The notes under the pieces: model-generated
What the model saw: only the letters and a program-made list of their open reading frames with translations
What the model was told of the DNA's origin: nothing
Databases searched by the model: none
Assembly (NCBI GenBank): GCA_963971305.1
Contig: OZ020307.1
Location: 63,671,702-63,735,701, forward strand
Reading direction: 5' to 3'
DNA from: Arcuatula senhousia
Lineage: Eukaryota; Mollusca; Bivalvia; Mytilida; Mytilidae
DNA: 64,000 nucleotides
Shown here: piece by piece, positions 32,346 to 45,557 of the stretch
Numbering within the stretch: position 1 is the first letter of the stretch
How the letters are laid out: every line of letters begins with the position of its first letter
Program-made: the position numbers and the translations under genes

Positions 32346-33589
32346 GTCGTTATTGTCTAATTATTGTCTTTTTCGTGTTTAAGCGTAGATAATCCCAAAT
32401 GACACTCCATTCAACAGCGAGTTGAAGAACTTGGCCATGATTTAACCTCTTGCTTATTGTTTATCACAGTCCATCGTGTTACTAGACTAGTATTATTTTT
32501 GAGGACAAAGGGCAGTGCACTGAAACAACCCATCGATCAACAAGTAATATCTTACTTTGGAGAATTTAAGATGTATTATTATTTATTTTAGAAAATGTAA
32601 AACGTCGCTTATAAATATCTATCGAATGTTGGAAATGTCAAATATAAGTTAGTCGTAAACAATAAGCTGTGGTATTGAGCTTTCTATATTTTAAGGTCAG
32701 TCCCAAGTGTACATACTTATCAAATAGATTTGATACTTACATAAAAATTGACCATTAACGTATATAAGTATCTAAATACTCTACTATGCATAAAACCTAG
32801 CTATTAGTACATTTTATAACTATTCATATAGAGATAAGTGTTTATACAAAAATTATAACTTGTCTTAATCAGTACATTCCTTTCAACGGCATAAGCAGGG
32901 TAAACAGTTTTTGTCGGAATCAAAGTTTAAAGTACTTTTCCAGCTTTAATAGAGGAAGTCAACTAATTGTCGATAAACCAATTTATCAAACATTGGTGAT
33001 TAAAAAGCAATAAAAGCAATATTTAATGCGGTGATTTTGAAACTGCACTTTATAAGTTTTGTGCAAATTGCTTCACGTTATATTTTAAATTCTGACAAAT
33101 AAGATTGTATTAACTGTTTTTTTAGCATAAAAGTGCAGTTATTGTTTCAAAAGACAGAGGAAGTTTGCACGCTACCACAGTTTTTATCGCAATGTTTTAA
33201 TTGCTTCTATAAATTGTATCGGTACTTTCCTTTTAAAGGGGCTATATAACAATCTTTTATTACATAATTCTTCCAAAGCATTATTAATGTTATGGTAATA
33301 ATAAAGCAGGATTAATTTATCATTATAAAATATGCTTGTACTTTTAGATCCTTTCTCAATTCATTAATGCAACTTACATGACTTAAGTCATCGCCCATCA
33401 TTTCGCACACAGATTAATAGCTAACTTTTAACAATATCATTAAGGGGATATATATTTGGTTTTTGTTCCAAAATATGGTTGGCTTCCAATTGGTTCATCA
33501 AATACACTAGTAGACACATTTTCTATATTCAAATTGAAATTCCAATTAAATGCTCACAAGGAATCTCTGATGTATTGCGTTATGACACC

Positions 33590-33800
33590 TGAACTGGGAG
33601 TGTTGTTACAAGCAGGAACTATTAATCCTCCTGCATGTCCTGAGCACCTTAGGTTTCCCTAGTTACGATTTCAGTTGCTGGTTTCTGTTCTGTAGTTTTG
33701 TATTGTCATTTTCTTCGTATTGTTCTAGTTTGTGTGCATCAATTTTGTCCTTGTCCTGTGGGACTTCGACAAGCGAATACCTAATTGCACCTCTGATATT
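33590..33800 (+). mobile_element. PLE family A tail, old copy
   Basis: Diverged but collinear: ACAAGCAGGAACTATTAATC, CCTGAGCACCTTAGGTT, GTGGGACTTCGACAAGCGAA, CTAATTGCACCTCTGAT. A still weaker copy is near 35860-35960. Confidence 0.55.
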
Positions 33801-34363
33801 TTAATCGTCTATTTTGGATGCATTTGTTTTCATCATGTTATTGATAAAATATTGATAAATATCTTGATCAAAATATTGCCAAAATTGATAGAAAATCATA
33901 AAAAGCATTATTTTTCTGATCAAAAATTATTAGGAGACGTAAATATTACCTAATGGTTGCTCTGTTTGTTATTATATTCATCGTGTTTATTATTTGCTAA
34001 TCATGATAATTTATCAGTATACTGTATAGTTTTCTATTGACATTGAAAACGCGTGAAAAAATGGTGAAGTTTTCTTGAACTTATTTTCAGACATTTCCAA
34101 TTTTAGTAAACTAATTCACAAATATTGTTTTTAAATTAAAAACCTCTGAAGATCAGTTGCCATATTTGATAAATTAAAAATCTATCAAGTCATGATGGTT
34201 TTAATATATTCCAGATAATGATCTAGATCTGAGGTAAAAAAAAAACGAATCATCCAGTTCATATGATGATCAGAATAATTATAAAATGCTTCCTTGGTTT
34301 TAAATTTCCCTACCGAGTCATTACATCTACCATTAAGCTAAATATTTTTTTCCGCATAATATA

Positions 34364-34939
34364 CACCTGGAAAAAAGTTCAGCAACCCTAGACTGTTTAT
34401 GCTTTCCGATGATTTGAAATAATTTCTAGTTTGGCTAGTTTTAATTCTTCAATATGTGACTGGAAGGATGTAAGCTTTCGGTTTAAAGCACATGTTTACC
34501 TTGAAAAGCGGGAGATAACTCTTTAGGAAACAAGACGCCAAACTGGAAGTAAAAAAAAACCAAGGATTTCAGCAGGCATTCTTTCTAAACGTGGACATAC
34601 TCGAAATTGACTCTTTGACGATACAGTATCAATCTTTTGATTATGATTTACCTTTTTGAGTGCGATTTGATAATTAATTAAAAGTTTCGAGCATCAGGGG
34701 ACCATACTTTTCAGAGACCATGTTTATGTACAAAAGCCATCTTTTTTGCCATGTCGCGTTATGTAAATAAACGATGTCTTTTTGTTTGTTAAAAACATGT
34801 TAAATTGTGCTTAACAGTGCATATTTTAGTTTGCAATAAAAAATAACAATGACTATTTGTTAAATAATGATTAAAAAGTGTTTTGAAAATGTTTGATTTT
34901 AAAAAAAAATCATGGGGGTGCTTAACTTTTTTCCAGGTG
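34364..34939. mobile_element. Tc1/mariner-like MITE, 576 bp
   Basis: CACCTGGAAAAAAGTT at the left is mirrored by AACTTTTTTCCAGGTG at the right, flanked by TATA/TATATA, so TA target duplication is likely. The inverted repeat continues imperfectly (CAGCAACCC / GGGGGTGCTT). No transposase ORF. Confidence 0.8.
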
Positions 34940-36158
34940 TATATATTCGCTGCAGTCACGACTTTACAAATAGACGATAGATCACAATAAAATATTTATT
35001 AATGAAGAAACTTGCTGTCCTCTATATACGAATAATTTACAAACTATTACAACAACAAATCAGGAATGGTCTTCATGTGATTTCATCTTCGAAATCCTGA
35101 AATGAAATAATAAACTTTAAGGTAATATTCTTTTTTGTAAAATTTATTTTTTTTTGTGTAAAAGAAGACTTGTCGCACATAAATATTTTTTTTTCGTATA
35201 GTGCTGTGCATTTAATCATATACCAAAGTTATTAGACTATAGCTACTGCCAAATATTTTTGATCAATAGGCAATTGAAAAGTTATTGAAATTCTCATGCA
35301 TGCTGTAATACATGTAATACGGTGCAGTGTAAAAAATATTTTTTTCCAATTTGATTTGACATTTAAACATGTGCTGAACATGTGACCAATTAAAGAGAAA
35401 CGCCGTGCAAGTGAAGTGTCTTTGAAAGTTAAGATTTATTCAAAATACAAATGATATTCTTTCTGTAAATGTTCTTTTTCAAATTTCATATTTGTGCTAG
35501 AATAGTTGAATGTCACTCATTTATGCATTTTTTTTTATAAGAGTAGTATACATTCTTACATTGCAGATTTGTCATGAAGGTTTTGTATTTGCATATCGTA
35601 TTTTACCCTAAATGAAATGGTCCATTTGCTTTTGCCGACAAATCATAAATATATATATGAATGTTTTCCTCTTTTTAAACTCTCTTTAGAAATGAAGGCA
35701 AAGGTCTTTTCACTCGATATATATGTTAATTAATCATTATTTTCATAGTTTTTTTTTCTGTATCTGCCTCTGTCATTAACTGTCTTATGTGTTAACATGA
35801 CAATGAAGTATTATTATAATGATTCAAAAACAATTTAATATTAATTGTCATGGCCCTACGAACAGGAACTGACTATTTTCTCCGGAGCACTTATTTTCAC
35901 TCTTACTCTACTGTTAACCCGTTTTGATTTTCATTTTGAGATTCGAATGTCCATCAAATGTTTCTAAACAAGATAACTATGCATGGAAATACCAACCCTT
36001 TACCGTCGTTCTGTGAAAAATTCTTTCAAAAATGTAACTGTATAACTCAATAGCATGAGTAGTGAACCGATCATTTACCAAGAGATAAAATCTTACCAGA
36101 AATTAAGATCCAAAAGCATGCATGCGAGAAATATTTTAGTGTCAACATGCAGCAAGTG

Positions 36159-36425
36159 TTAATTGGACCATGCACCAGTATCTGACAAAGAGTTCTCTTT
36201 ACTCAATTGGCGCAATGTCCGATACTCTCGAGAAGCGATGCTTGTCACGTGACTGACGTCATGCTTGGACGAATAGAATCCGCTCACTCTACCTGACTTG
36301 AATGTACTCTGTCTCCTCATAATGACGCTATCACGTGTGCTGGAACTGTATTGTCTTTTAGGGATAGCTCTACGTAGACATCCACAACAGGGGAACCATA
36401 GGTACAATAAAGATGCCAAGTCTGC
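36159..36425 (-). CDS. GPCR terminal exon, cytoplasmic tail
   Basis: 89 codons including the stop; acceptor AAATGTAG before GCAGACTTGGC. Rich in Ser, Arg and Thr, with RRQST as a candidate basophilic kinase site. Confidence 0.82.
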   Translation of the reverse strand, partial: ADLASLLYLWFPCCGCLRRAIPKRQYSSSTRDSVIMRRQSTFKSGRVSGFYSSKHDVSHVTSIASREYRTLRQLSKENSLSDTGAWSN

Positions 36426-38025
36426 CTACATTTAAAATAAAACATAACATAAGATGAGATCTTAAGTTACATAAAAAGCAAGAAAAATCTTATGTGAAAA
36501 AGAAAAACACATCACAGTAAGTTTTTGGTGGTAAGCAAACCCAGTAAATACTGTTTTAAACCCATTTTTGTATAAATTGTATGTTGTCAACAAAATGGGG
36601 TAAATCATTATTTCCCGGTTCTGACCTGAAGAAAGAAAAGAAGGAAACAATAAAAATCTAATTTTGTTATTTTTATTTGATTTCAACATTACCATCGTTT
36701 ACGTTTTTAATGTGTTTGTACGATAGAAATTTCAAGGATCATATACTAGGATGGGGTTGATGTTTTCTTGGCAAGTGTTGAAAGATCTTTTTCATAATTA
36801 ATTTCAAACCATTCTTCTCTTAAAATCTGAAGAGCCACTTACTAGTTGACCCTTTCTTAATTAAAATACCTTGTGGTACTTTTGGGTGCTTATTCGAACG
36901 GGCAATAAACCTAAACATTCCCTTTTTTATTACTGCAGGGTCGGATTATCTTTGATATTTTCAATAATTTAAAACTGTTTGCCCAGCTTTGATATCTTAG
37001 GTTTCTGCCTTTCAATTAATGTGATTAATATCCTGCTAGTAATATAGGTTACTTCAAAAAGTTAAGATTATGTCGAAAAAATGTCTCTTTCATTGATATG
37101 TATCTCTTTAGAATTTTTATTTTGAACCATTTGGTAGAGAACTTCTTGAGAACCCGAAGGCCAATTAAAAGCTGGTCGTCATATATATCAATAAAATATT
37201 TCGAAGCTTCCAATCGCGAGTATTGAAATTTAAAGTGACTGACTCTCAGATCGCAGTGGAAATAGAAAGTGTTTTAATCAAACATTTCATTGGCATTTTT
37301 TGCATTTTTGAAATGCCTTTACCCAATCAAAACAACGTCAGTTTTTAATCTCTCCAGTCTTTGTCCACTTTTGTACATTAAAGATTGATCGTCTGGTTTA
37401 CTTTATCTTAAAAAGGTTAAGTAACTCTATTATACGTATTGACCGGGCTGGTCACGGGTCAATTTTTTTGGGATTCTACCTTTAAAAGTTACCTAAAAGA
37501 CAGAGAAATTAAACTCCGCCAAACCTTGTGAATAAATTAGAGTAGTACATGTAGTATTCTGCACACCAGTGCTAATTAGAAATTAACGTGAAAATCCATC
37601 CAATGAATACAATTAATTAACAAAATTTCTGACGTCATATCATAATCGCAGCTTTGAGGTGCTATATGTTCATTCAATTGACCACTAATTAGAAAAAGAT
37701 TACAACTCCATCCTAATGTTAACCATCCTTACAACAAACAACAACCTGCATTGATCAAGGTTCCTTAAAATACTATTAGATCTTCGTTAATTAGTAGAGG
37801 ATTAGAACTTACCCTGAAATTTGCATTGGTAAACCCATATATCAAAGGATTAGCGAAACAATTAGACATCGCCAGCCAATGAAAACAGAGGTATATAGTT
37901 GTGATAAGTACGGGTGAGCTTTGCTGAAGGAGCTGAGGGTTAAAATCGTATAATAAACTAAAGATGTGCAAGGGCATCCAGCATAGTCCAAACACCGCCA
38001 CGACTATAACCAGCATCTTAACAAT
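36159..38025 (-). CDS. Rhodopsin-family neuropeptide-type GPCR, last two coding exons
   Basis: C-terminal part of a class A G-protein-coupled receptor at the plasma membrane. The first exon (71 codons) spans TM6, with FGLCWMPLH (the F-x-x-C-W-x-P switch), an extracellular loop with FNPQLLQQS, and TM7 WLAMSNCFANPLIYGF with the NPxxY motif and NANFR opening helix 8. The second exon gives ADLASLLYLWF, a CCGC cluster (probable palmitoylation) and a Ser/Thr/Arg-rich tail ending SLSDTGAWSN. The junction is phase 0 and uninterrupted. The motif set fits neuropeptide receptors (tachykinin, RYamide, SIFamide, NPFF-like); the ligand cannot be assigned. Exons for TM1-TM5 should lie to the right but were not found. 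Confidence 0.85.
37813..38025 (-). CDS. GPCR exon with TM6-TM7
   Basis: 213 nt, phase 0 at both ends. Acceptor CTACTTTCAG before ATTGTTAAGATG; donor GTAAGT after AATTTCAGG. Confidence 0.88.
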
Positions 38026-38339
38026 CTGAAAGTAGATAAAAAAAAACCCATTCAAATTATAGATATTCACACTGGCAATTTAAAACAAACGTATTAATAA
38101 AGACGCTATTCATCTTATTTAGCATTAAAATGATGCGTCAAACATTAATGGATTTCAAAAAAGAAGAGGCCTAACAAATATATTTTCCAATTCACGACTA
38201 TCTACCATTTATCTTAAGTACATTTTAAATTTCTAAGGGCAATCTTTTCTCTGAAATAAAGGATAACACTGGCTTTAATCTGACATTATTTCTTGTAGAT
38301 AAGATATTGTTTGACAACTTATGTGCTACTAATGACCTG

Positions 38340-38830
38340 TAGACGGATGAAATAAATGTATATGTTGCCTGGACCCTCTACCGTTGTCAAACCACCCACA
38401 CCTTTTGATCGTTAAACATTTTAATCTTGATTATTATGTAACAATTGCTAAAAGCTGGAGTTGGAAAAGTGAAAATCTTATCCCAGTGGCAATTAAAAAT
38501 CAAATAATGAGAGAACAACTCGTGAAAAAACTAACAGGATTCATAAATCTTTTTAACCTCAGATAAGATTACGTAACACTGTACCAGCGAAACTCGAGGC
38601 TGATTCTTTTTCATCACACATTTAAGTAATGTCTTGCAGTTAAATAAAGATTTGGGATTGCTTTTAAATAGAGTGCTTTAAATTGTTGTAGTATTACTAT
38701 CAGACCTTGAAAACAAGATTCTTAAGTATACAAAACATTTAAACGATGATGAAAGTTTATATTAGCAACACATCTTTTTAGTGCAATGTTTTGAAAACAC
38801 CCATCATGTTATATAAACATATACATTTAT
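38340..38830 (+). repeat. Segmental repeat A, copy 1
   Basis: Shares ACACATTTAAGTAATGTCTT, TTAAATAAAGATTTGGGATT, AATAGAGTGCTTT, AAGCAACACATC-like and GTGCAATGTTTTGAAAACAC with 47880-48125 and 55260-55505, in the same order and orientation. The left part also matches 55040-55140. Confidence 0.85.
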
Positions 38831-39239
38831 TCCATGAATTGATTATGAATTAAAAAGTAAGATAACCATTATCTTTTTTTAACCTGTAGAAAACATTAAG
38901 CATACCTGTTTATTCTAAGAATATACCAATGGGGGAAAATGAAAGTTCAGGGTATTGACCATCATGTTTGCAAATTTTGATAACGACAAAATGTTTTTTT
39001 TTACAAGTTTTTTGTCGATTTAATTTCTTGGTTAAATCATTGATGACTATAAGCATATGTTGCTGTTTATTCATCAGTATGGCAACAACTAGTCTGTTTT
39101 TTAAAACCTTTCAATGCATTTGGTAAAGTAAAAAATGTCTACGCAAACATGACATAAACTAAGCATATCCTAGACGACATCAAATGATTTGAGTATTTTT
39201 TTCTCTGCATAGAAACTCGTTAATATCTAGAATATATAA

Positions 39240-39400
39240 GAAACTGAGGTACAAATGAGGCATCCGAATTTCAAAAGTCCGAAAGGGCAAAGACAAAACC
39301 AGTAAACACCAACGAAAACAGGTCGAAAAAACAGACAACATAAAACACATAAATAAAAAACCCAGCTGAATGGCAATCAACAACGCGAACTCAAATCGTT
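39240..39400 (-). mobile_element. PLE family A tail, inverted
   Basis: TCAAAAGTCCGAAAGGGCAA, CCAGTAAACACCAACGAAAA and GAATGGCAATCAACAACGCG. Confidence 0.75.
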
Positions 39401-40163
39401 AATCTTGAACTGTGCTCAAAGACCTAAGTAAAGGAGGATCACTTTTTTTATATATTGTCACTCCCTTTTAAATATCAGACAAAAAATCCTCCTTAAAAAA
39501 ACCAACTGAATAAAAACATTACACCAATAACAACAAAAACTTGTTGGTTTACTTTGTGTGAAATCTGTATTATTAAAAATGTTGTTTATCTAACTTTTCG
39601 GTTCTTATACATTTGTGTTATAACCATTTATTGTTAATGTGTTAAAACAAATAAATGTTGTCTTGTCTTGTCTTGTCATAAGGGTTCGCACGACCAATAG
39701 GATAACGATAACACAAAAAGATGATGCCTGAATTAAAGGCGATGATAACCATATATTTTATTATTTATTTGTTTTATATGTTATGTTACTAAATAAACGA
39801 ATTATCTATTTTTTCTTGAGTTGAAGCATTATACTGCTTTCACAAAGTATCTGCTAAATATGCCAAGTAATCAATAACAGTTCAAAGGAAAATAAAAAGT
39901 TTTTAAATGAATTTTTAAGCTTTGCATAAACAGTAGATTAATCATTAAGTTGCACTTTCGTCTCTTAAATTTAGAAGCCTTAAAAAAATCCATTATAACT
40001 GTGATGGAAGTTCAATTAAGCTAAACAATTATTTATAATGCTTAATCTACCAATATGACCATGACAATTGTTGTGGTTTATTTGATCCGCATTGATTCTT
40101 ATTTTAAACAACAAAAGATAACAAAATACAAGAAAATATTGGCATTTTCATCATTCTTAATTT

Positions 40164-40445
40164 GGGCCTGGCTGGCCGAGTGGTCTAATGTGCTGGTTTA
40201 AATGCCGCAATATTGATCACTAGCTGAGTAACTCTCAGGTGGTGTTCGAGTCCTGCTTTTAATTTACAAAAATGGGACTTCCCCACTTGCATATGACTTG
40301 TATGTGATTAGATTTGTCAGTTACATGCCCTAGGTCGGTGGTTTTCTCTGAGTATTCCCAACCGGTTTCCTCCACCAGTAAAACTGACTGTCCTTCATGG
40401 ACCAGATGCGTCGAATAAGGGCGTTAAACACCAACAAACACACAC
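40164..40445 (+). mobile_element. tRNA-derived SINE
   Basis: Pol III A box TGGCCGAGTGG (40173-40183, as in tRNA-Leu/Ser) and B box GTGTTCGAGTCC (about 40242-40253) in a tRNA-like head. A central body follows with GTCGGTGGTTTTCTCTGAGT and GGTTTCCTCCACCAGTAAAA, a domain I associate with mollusc SINEs, and a CAACAAACACACAC tail. It cannot fold as a functional tRNA. Confidence 0.75.
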
Positions 40446-40673
40446 TCATTTTGTACATATGTAGCAACAAAACTGTGTAAATGATCACAGGTGCAAAACC
40501 CTGTCATGAGACATGAATGCACACAATGGTGTAAACAAGAAAACTTTGTCATAAAAGATGTCAGTTGTTGATATATGTTGCAGGCAAACGACACTATATT
40601 ATTTAAGTAGAGATTTATTCAACTCTTTTGAAGCACGTTTTTCTTAGCATTTCAGAGAAAGCTGTCTATTCAA

Positions 40674-40985
40674 ATGAAGGTAAAAACAAAATTACCGAAC
40701 TTTGAGGATCAATCTCAATATCCAAAAGAAAAGACAAAACATAGAAGACACACCGAAATAGTTATAGATCGCAATGGTCCTGATTTGGTAGAGGCATTTC
40801 AAATGAAATGGTGGGTTAAACCAGGTTGTATTGCGCGCCAAACCTCCCTCTTTCGTTGCGATCCTGTGGACCGGAAGTAACACACAACGCAACACGGTTG
40901 TGAAGACATAATAGGGATAATGAGATGAACATCTAAGTACAACAATCAGCAAAACACTAATCAAAACAATCACTAACCAATACGT
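40674..40985 (-). mobile_element. PLE family B tail, solo
   Basis: GATCGCAATGGTCCTGATTT, GAAATGGTGGGTTAAACCAG and CAAACCTCCCTC match 20047-20340 in the same orientation. Extends to CAGTGGCTGATAACGAAGA, the very end of the RT ORF. Confidence 0.8.
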
Positions 40986-41187
40986 TCAACTTAATTTTCA
41001 ATGTTTCAACCAGTGGCTGATAACGAAGATTATCGATATGTGCTTGACCAAAACATAATAACTACAATTAACTAACATAATTGTACACATTTTGGTCTAA
41101 AGAATGACCATAAGATTACTATAAGAAGTGATAAAAACAACGACACTCAGCTGTTAAGGGGTTATCTAATATAATAACAGTTTTTTT

Positions 41188-41392
41188 ACCTAAATAAAGT
41201 GAGACTGATATTCGATGTTCGATATTCGATATTCAATTTTTTTGAATATCAAACTGAATATCAAACGGTAAAATTTACCGTTTGATATTCATTCGATATT
41301 CATTTATCGTTTTTTATTGGTATAAATATGTAATGAATATCAAAATGAATATCAAACGGTAAATTTTAAAGTTCGATATTCATTTGACATTC
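41188..41392 (+). repeat. Left terminal inverted repeat of the satellite element
   Basis: Contains its own palindromes, e.g. ATCAAACGGTAAA/TTTACCGTTTGAT near 41270. Confidence 0.9.
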
Positions 41393-42420
41393 GCTTTCCG
41401 TCTAGATATGTTATGTGAATATCAAATGAATATCGAATGAATATCAAATCAAAGTTTATTTACGTTCTATATTCATTTGACGTTCGTTTTAGGTCTAGTT
41501 TGGTTTTGTGAATATGAAATGAATATCAAACCAAAGTTTCCTTCTGTTTGATATTCATTTGACATTCCCTTCCGGTGTTAATTTGCAATGTGAATATAAA
41601 ATGAATATCAAACAAAAGATAAATTACATTCTATATTCATTTTAGATTCGTTTCGGGTCTAAGTATGTTATGTGCATATCAAATGAATATCAAACCAAAG
41701 TTTATTTACGTTCGATATTCATTTGATGTTCGTTTTAGGTCTAGTTTGGTTTTGTGAATATCAAATGAATATCAAACCAAAGTTACCTTCTGTTTGATAT
41801 TCATTTGACATTCGTTTTCGGTGTTAATTTGCAATGTGAATATCAAATGAATATCAAACCAAAAATTAATTCCATTCTATATTCATTTGAGATTCGTTTC
41901 GGGTCTAGGTATGTTATGTGAATATCAAATGAATATCGAATGAATATCAAACCAAAGTTTATTTACGTTCGATATTCATTTGACGTTCGTTTTAGGTCTA
42001 GTTTGGTTTTGTGAATATGAAATGAATATCAAACCAAAGTTTCCTTCTGTTTGATATTCATTTGACATTCGTTTCCGGTGTTAATTTGCAATGTGAATAT
42101 CGAATGAATATCCGACAAAAGATCAATTCCATTCTACAAGTGTATATTCATTTGAGATTCGTTTCGGGTCTAGGTGTGTTATGTGAATATCAAATGAATA
42201 TCGAATGAATATCAAATCAAAGTTTATTTACGTTCGATATTCATTTGACGTTCGTTTTAGGTCTAGTTTGGTTTTGTGAATATGAAATGAATATCAAACC
42301 AAAGTTTCCTTCTGTTTGATATTCATTTGACATTCGTTTCCGGTGTTAATTTGCGATGTGAATATCAAATGAATATCAAACCAAAAATTAATTCCATTGT
42401 ATATTAATTTGAGATTCGTT

Positions 42421-44520
42421 TCGGGTCTAGGTATGTTATGTAAATATGGAATTAATATCGAATGAATATCAAACCAAAGTTTATTTACGTTCGATATTCA
42501 TTTGACGTTCGTTTTAGGTCTAGTTTGGTTTTGTGAATATGAAATGAATATCAAACCAAAGTTTCCTTCTGTTTGATATTCATTTGACATTCGTTTCCGG
42601 TATTAATTTGCAATGTGAATATCGAATGAATATCCGACAAAAGATCAATTCCATTCTACAAGTGTATATTCATTTGAGATTCGTTTCGGGTCTAGGTATG
42701 TTATGTGAATATCAAATGAATATCGAATGAATATCAAATCAAACTTTATTTACGTTCGATATTCATTTGACGTTCGTTTTAGGTCTAGTTTGGTTTTGTG
42801 AATATGAAATGAATATCAAACCAAAGTTTCCTTCTGTTAGATATTCATTTGAGATTTGTTTCGGGTCTAGGTATGTTATGTGAATATCAAATGAATATCG
42901 AATGAATATCAAACCAAAGTTTATTTACGTTCGATATTCATTTGACGTTCGTTTTAGGTTTAGTTTGGTTTTGTGAATATGAAATGAATATCAAACCAAA
43001 GTTTCCTTCTGCTAGATATCCATTTGACATTCGTTTCCGGTGTTAATTTGTATTTTGAATATCAGATGAACATCAAACCAAAGATTAATTCCATCCTATA
43101 TTCATTTGGGATTCGTTTCGGGTCTAGGTATGTTATGTGAATATCAAATGAATATCGAATGAATATCAAACCAAAGTTTATTTGTCATTCGATATTCATT
43201 GGACGTTCGTTTTAGGTCTAGTTTGGTTTTGTGAATATGAAATGAATATCAAACCAAAGTTTCCTTCTGTTTGATATTCATATGACATTCGTTTCCGGTA
43301 TTAATTTGCAATGTGAATATCGAATGAATATCCGACAAAAGATCAATTCCATTCTACAAGTGTATATTCATTTGAGATTCGTTTCGGGTCTAGGTATGTT
43401 ATGTGAATATCAAATGAATATCGAATGAATATCAAATCAAAGTTTATTTACGTTCGATATTCATTTGACGTTCGTTTTAGGTCTAGTTTGGTTTTTTGAA
43501 TATGAAATGAATATCAAACCAAAGTTTCCTTCTGTTTGATATTCATTTGACATTCGTTTCCGGTGTTAATTTGCAATGTGAATATCAAATGAATATCAAA
43601 CCAAAAATTAATTCCATTCTATATTAATTTGAGATTCGTTTCGGGTCTAGGTATGTTATGTAAATATGGAATTAATATCGAATGAATATCAAACCAAAGT
43701 TTATTTACGTTCGATATTCATTTGACGTTCGTTTTAGGTCTAGTTTGGTTTTGTGAATATGAAATGAATATCAAACCAAAGTTTCCTTCTGTTTGATATT
43801 CATTTGACATTCGTTTCCGGTATTAATTTGCAATGTGAATATCGAATGAATATCCGACAAAAGATCAATTCCATTCTACAAGTGTATATTCATTTGAGAT
43901 TCGTTTCGGGTCTAGGTATGTTATGTGAATATCAAATGAATATCGAATGAATATCAAATCAAACTTTATTTACGTTCGATATTCATTTGACGTTCGTTTT
44001 AGGTCTAGTTTGGTTTTGTGAATATGAAATGAATATCAAACCAAAGTTTCCTTCTGTTAGATATTCATTTGAGATTTGTTTCGGGTCTAGGTATGTTATG
44101 TGAATATCAAATGAATATCGAATGAATATCAAACCAAAGTTTATTTACGTTCGATATTCATTTGACGTTCGTTTTAGGTTTAGTTTGGTTTTGTGAATAT
44201 GAAATGAATATCAAACCAAAGTTTCCTTCTGCTAGATATCCATTTGACATTCGTTTCCGGTGTTAATTTGTATTTTGAATATCAGATGAACATCAAACCA
44301 AAGATTAATTCCATCCTATATTCATTTGGGATTCGTTTCGGGTCTAGGTATGTTATGTGAATATCAAATGAATATCGAATGAATATCAAACCAAAGTTTA
44401 TTTGTCATTCGATATTCATTGGACGTTCGTTTTAGGTCTAGTTTGGTTTTGTGAATATGAAATGAATATCAAACCAAAGTTTCCTTCTGTTTGATATTCA
44501 TATGACATTCGTTTCCTGTG
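42421..44520. repeat. 1,220-bp higher-order duplication within the satellite
   Basis: The rare variant TATGGAATTAATATCG occurs at 42443 and 43663, GCTAGATATC at 43011 and 44231, and the short unit near 42855 recurs near 44075, all exactly 1,220 bp apart. The second copy ends by about 44520. Confidence 0.88.
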
Positions 44521-45557
44521 TTAATTTGTATTGTGAATATCAAATGAAGATCAAACTAAAGATTAATTCTGTTCTATAATCATTTGAGATTTGTTTCGGG
44601 TCTAGGTATGTTATGTGAATATCAAATGAATATCGAACGAATATCAAACCAAAGTTTATTTACGTTCGATATTCATTTGACGTTCGTTCTAGATCTAGTT
44701 TTGTTTTGTAAATATCAAATGAATATTAAAACCAAAGTTTCATTCTGTTTGATATTCATTTGACATTCGTTTGTATTTTGAATATCAAATGAATATCAGA
44801 CAAAAAATTTATTCCATTCTATATTCATTTGAGATTCGTTTCGGGTCTAGGGATGTTATGTGAATATGGAATGAATATCGAATGAATATAAAACTAAAGT
44901 TTATTTGTCATTCGATATTCATTGGACGTTCGTTTTAGGTCTAGTTTGGTTTTGTGAATATGAAAGCAATATCAAACCAAAGTTTCCTTCTGTTTGATAT
45001 TCAATTGACATTCGTTTCCGGTGTTAATTTGTATTGTGAATATCAAATGAATATCAATCCAAAGATTAATTCCATGCTTTATTCATTTGAGATTCGTTTC
45101 GGGTCTAGGTATGTTGTGTGAATATCAAATGAATATCGAATGAATATCAAACAAAAGTTTATTTACGTTCGCTATTCATTTGACGTTCGTTTCAGGTCTA
45201 GTTTTTTTTGGTTTTTTTTTATATGAAATGAATATCAAACCAAAGTTTCTTTCTGTTTGATATTCATTTGACATTCTTTTCCGGTGTTAATTTGTATTTT
45301 GAATATCAAATGAATATCAAACAAAGATTAATTCCATTCTATATTCATTTGAGATTCGTTTCGGGTCTAGGTATGTTATGTGAATATGGAATGAAAATCG
45401 AATGAATATCAAACTAAAGTTTATTTGTCATTCGATATTCATTGGACGTTCGTTTTAGGTCTAGTTTTGTTTTGTGAATATTAAATTAATAACAAACCAA
45501 AGTTTCCTTCTGTTTGATATTCATTTGAAATTCGTTTCCTGTGTTAATTTGTATTTT

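Larger units (their letters stand above)
32346..36158. other. No recognised host gene
   Basis: Apart from the old PLE tails and a Tc1/mariner-like MITE this 3.8 kb shows no exon I can support. Its right end is the 3' UTR and flank of the minus-strand GPCR gene; its poly(A) site could not be assigned. Confidence 0.55.
38026..40160 (-). other. GPCR upstream intron or flank
   Basis: No TM1-TM5 exon recognised. Contains one copy of the segment shared with 47.9 and 55.3 kb (38340-38830) and a region near 39800-40030 resembling 56110-56350. Confidence 0.55.

Noticed and set aside
40164..40260. tRNA-Leu/Ser-like sequence
   Set aside because: A and B boxes are good, but the acceptor stem and anticodon arm do not pair and it continues into a SINE body; annotated as a SINE.
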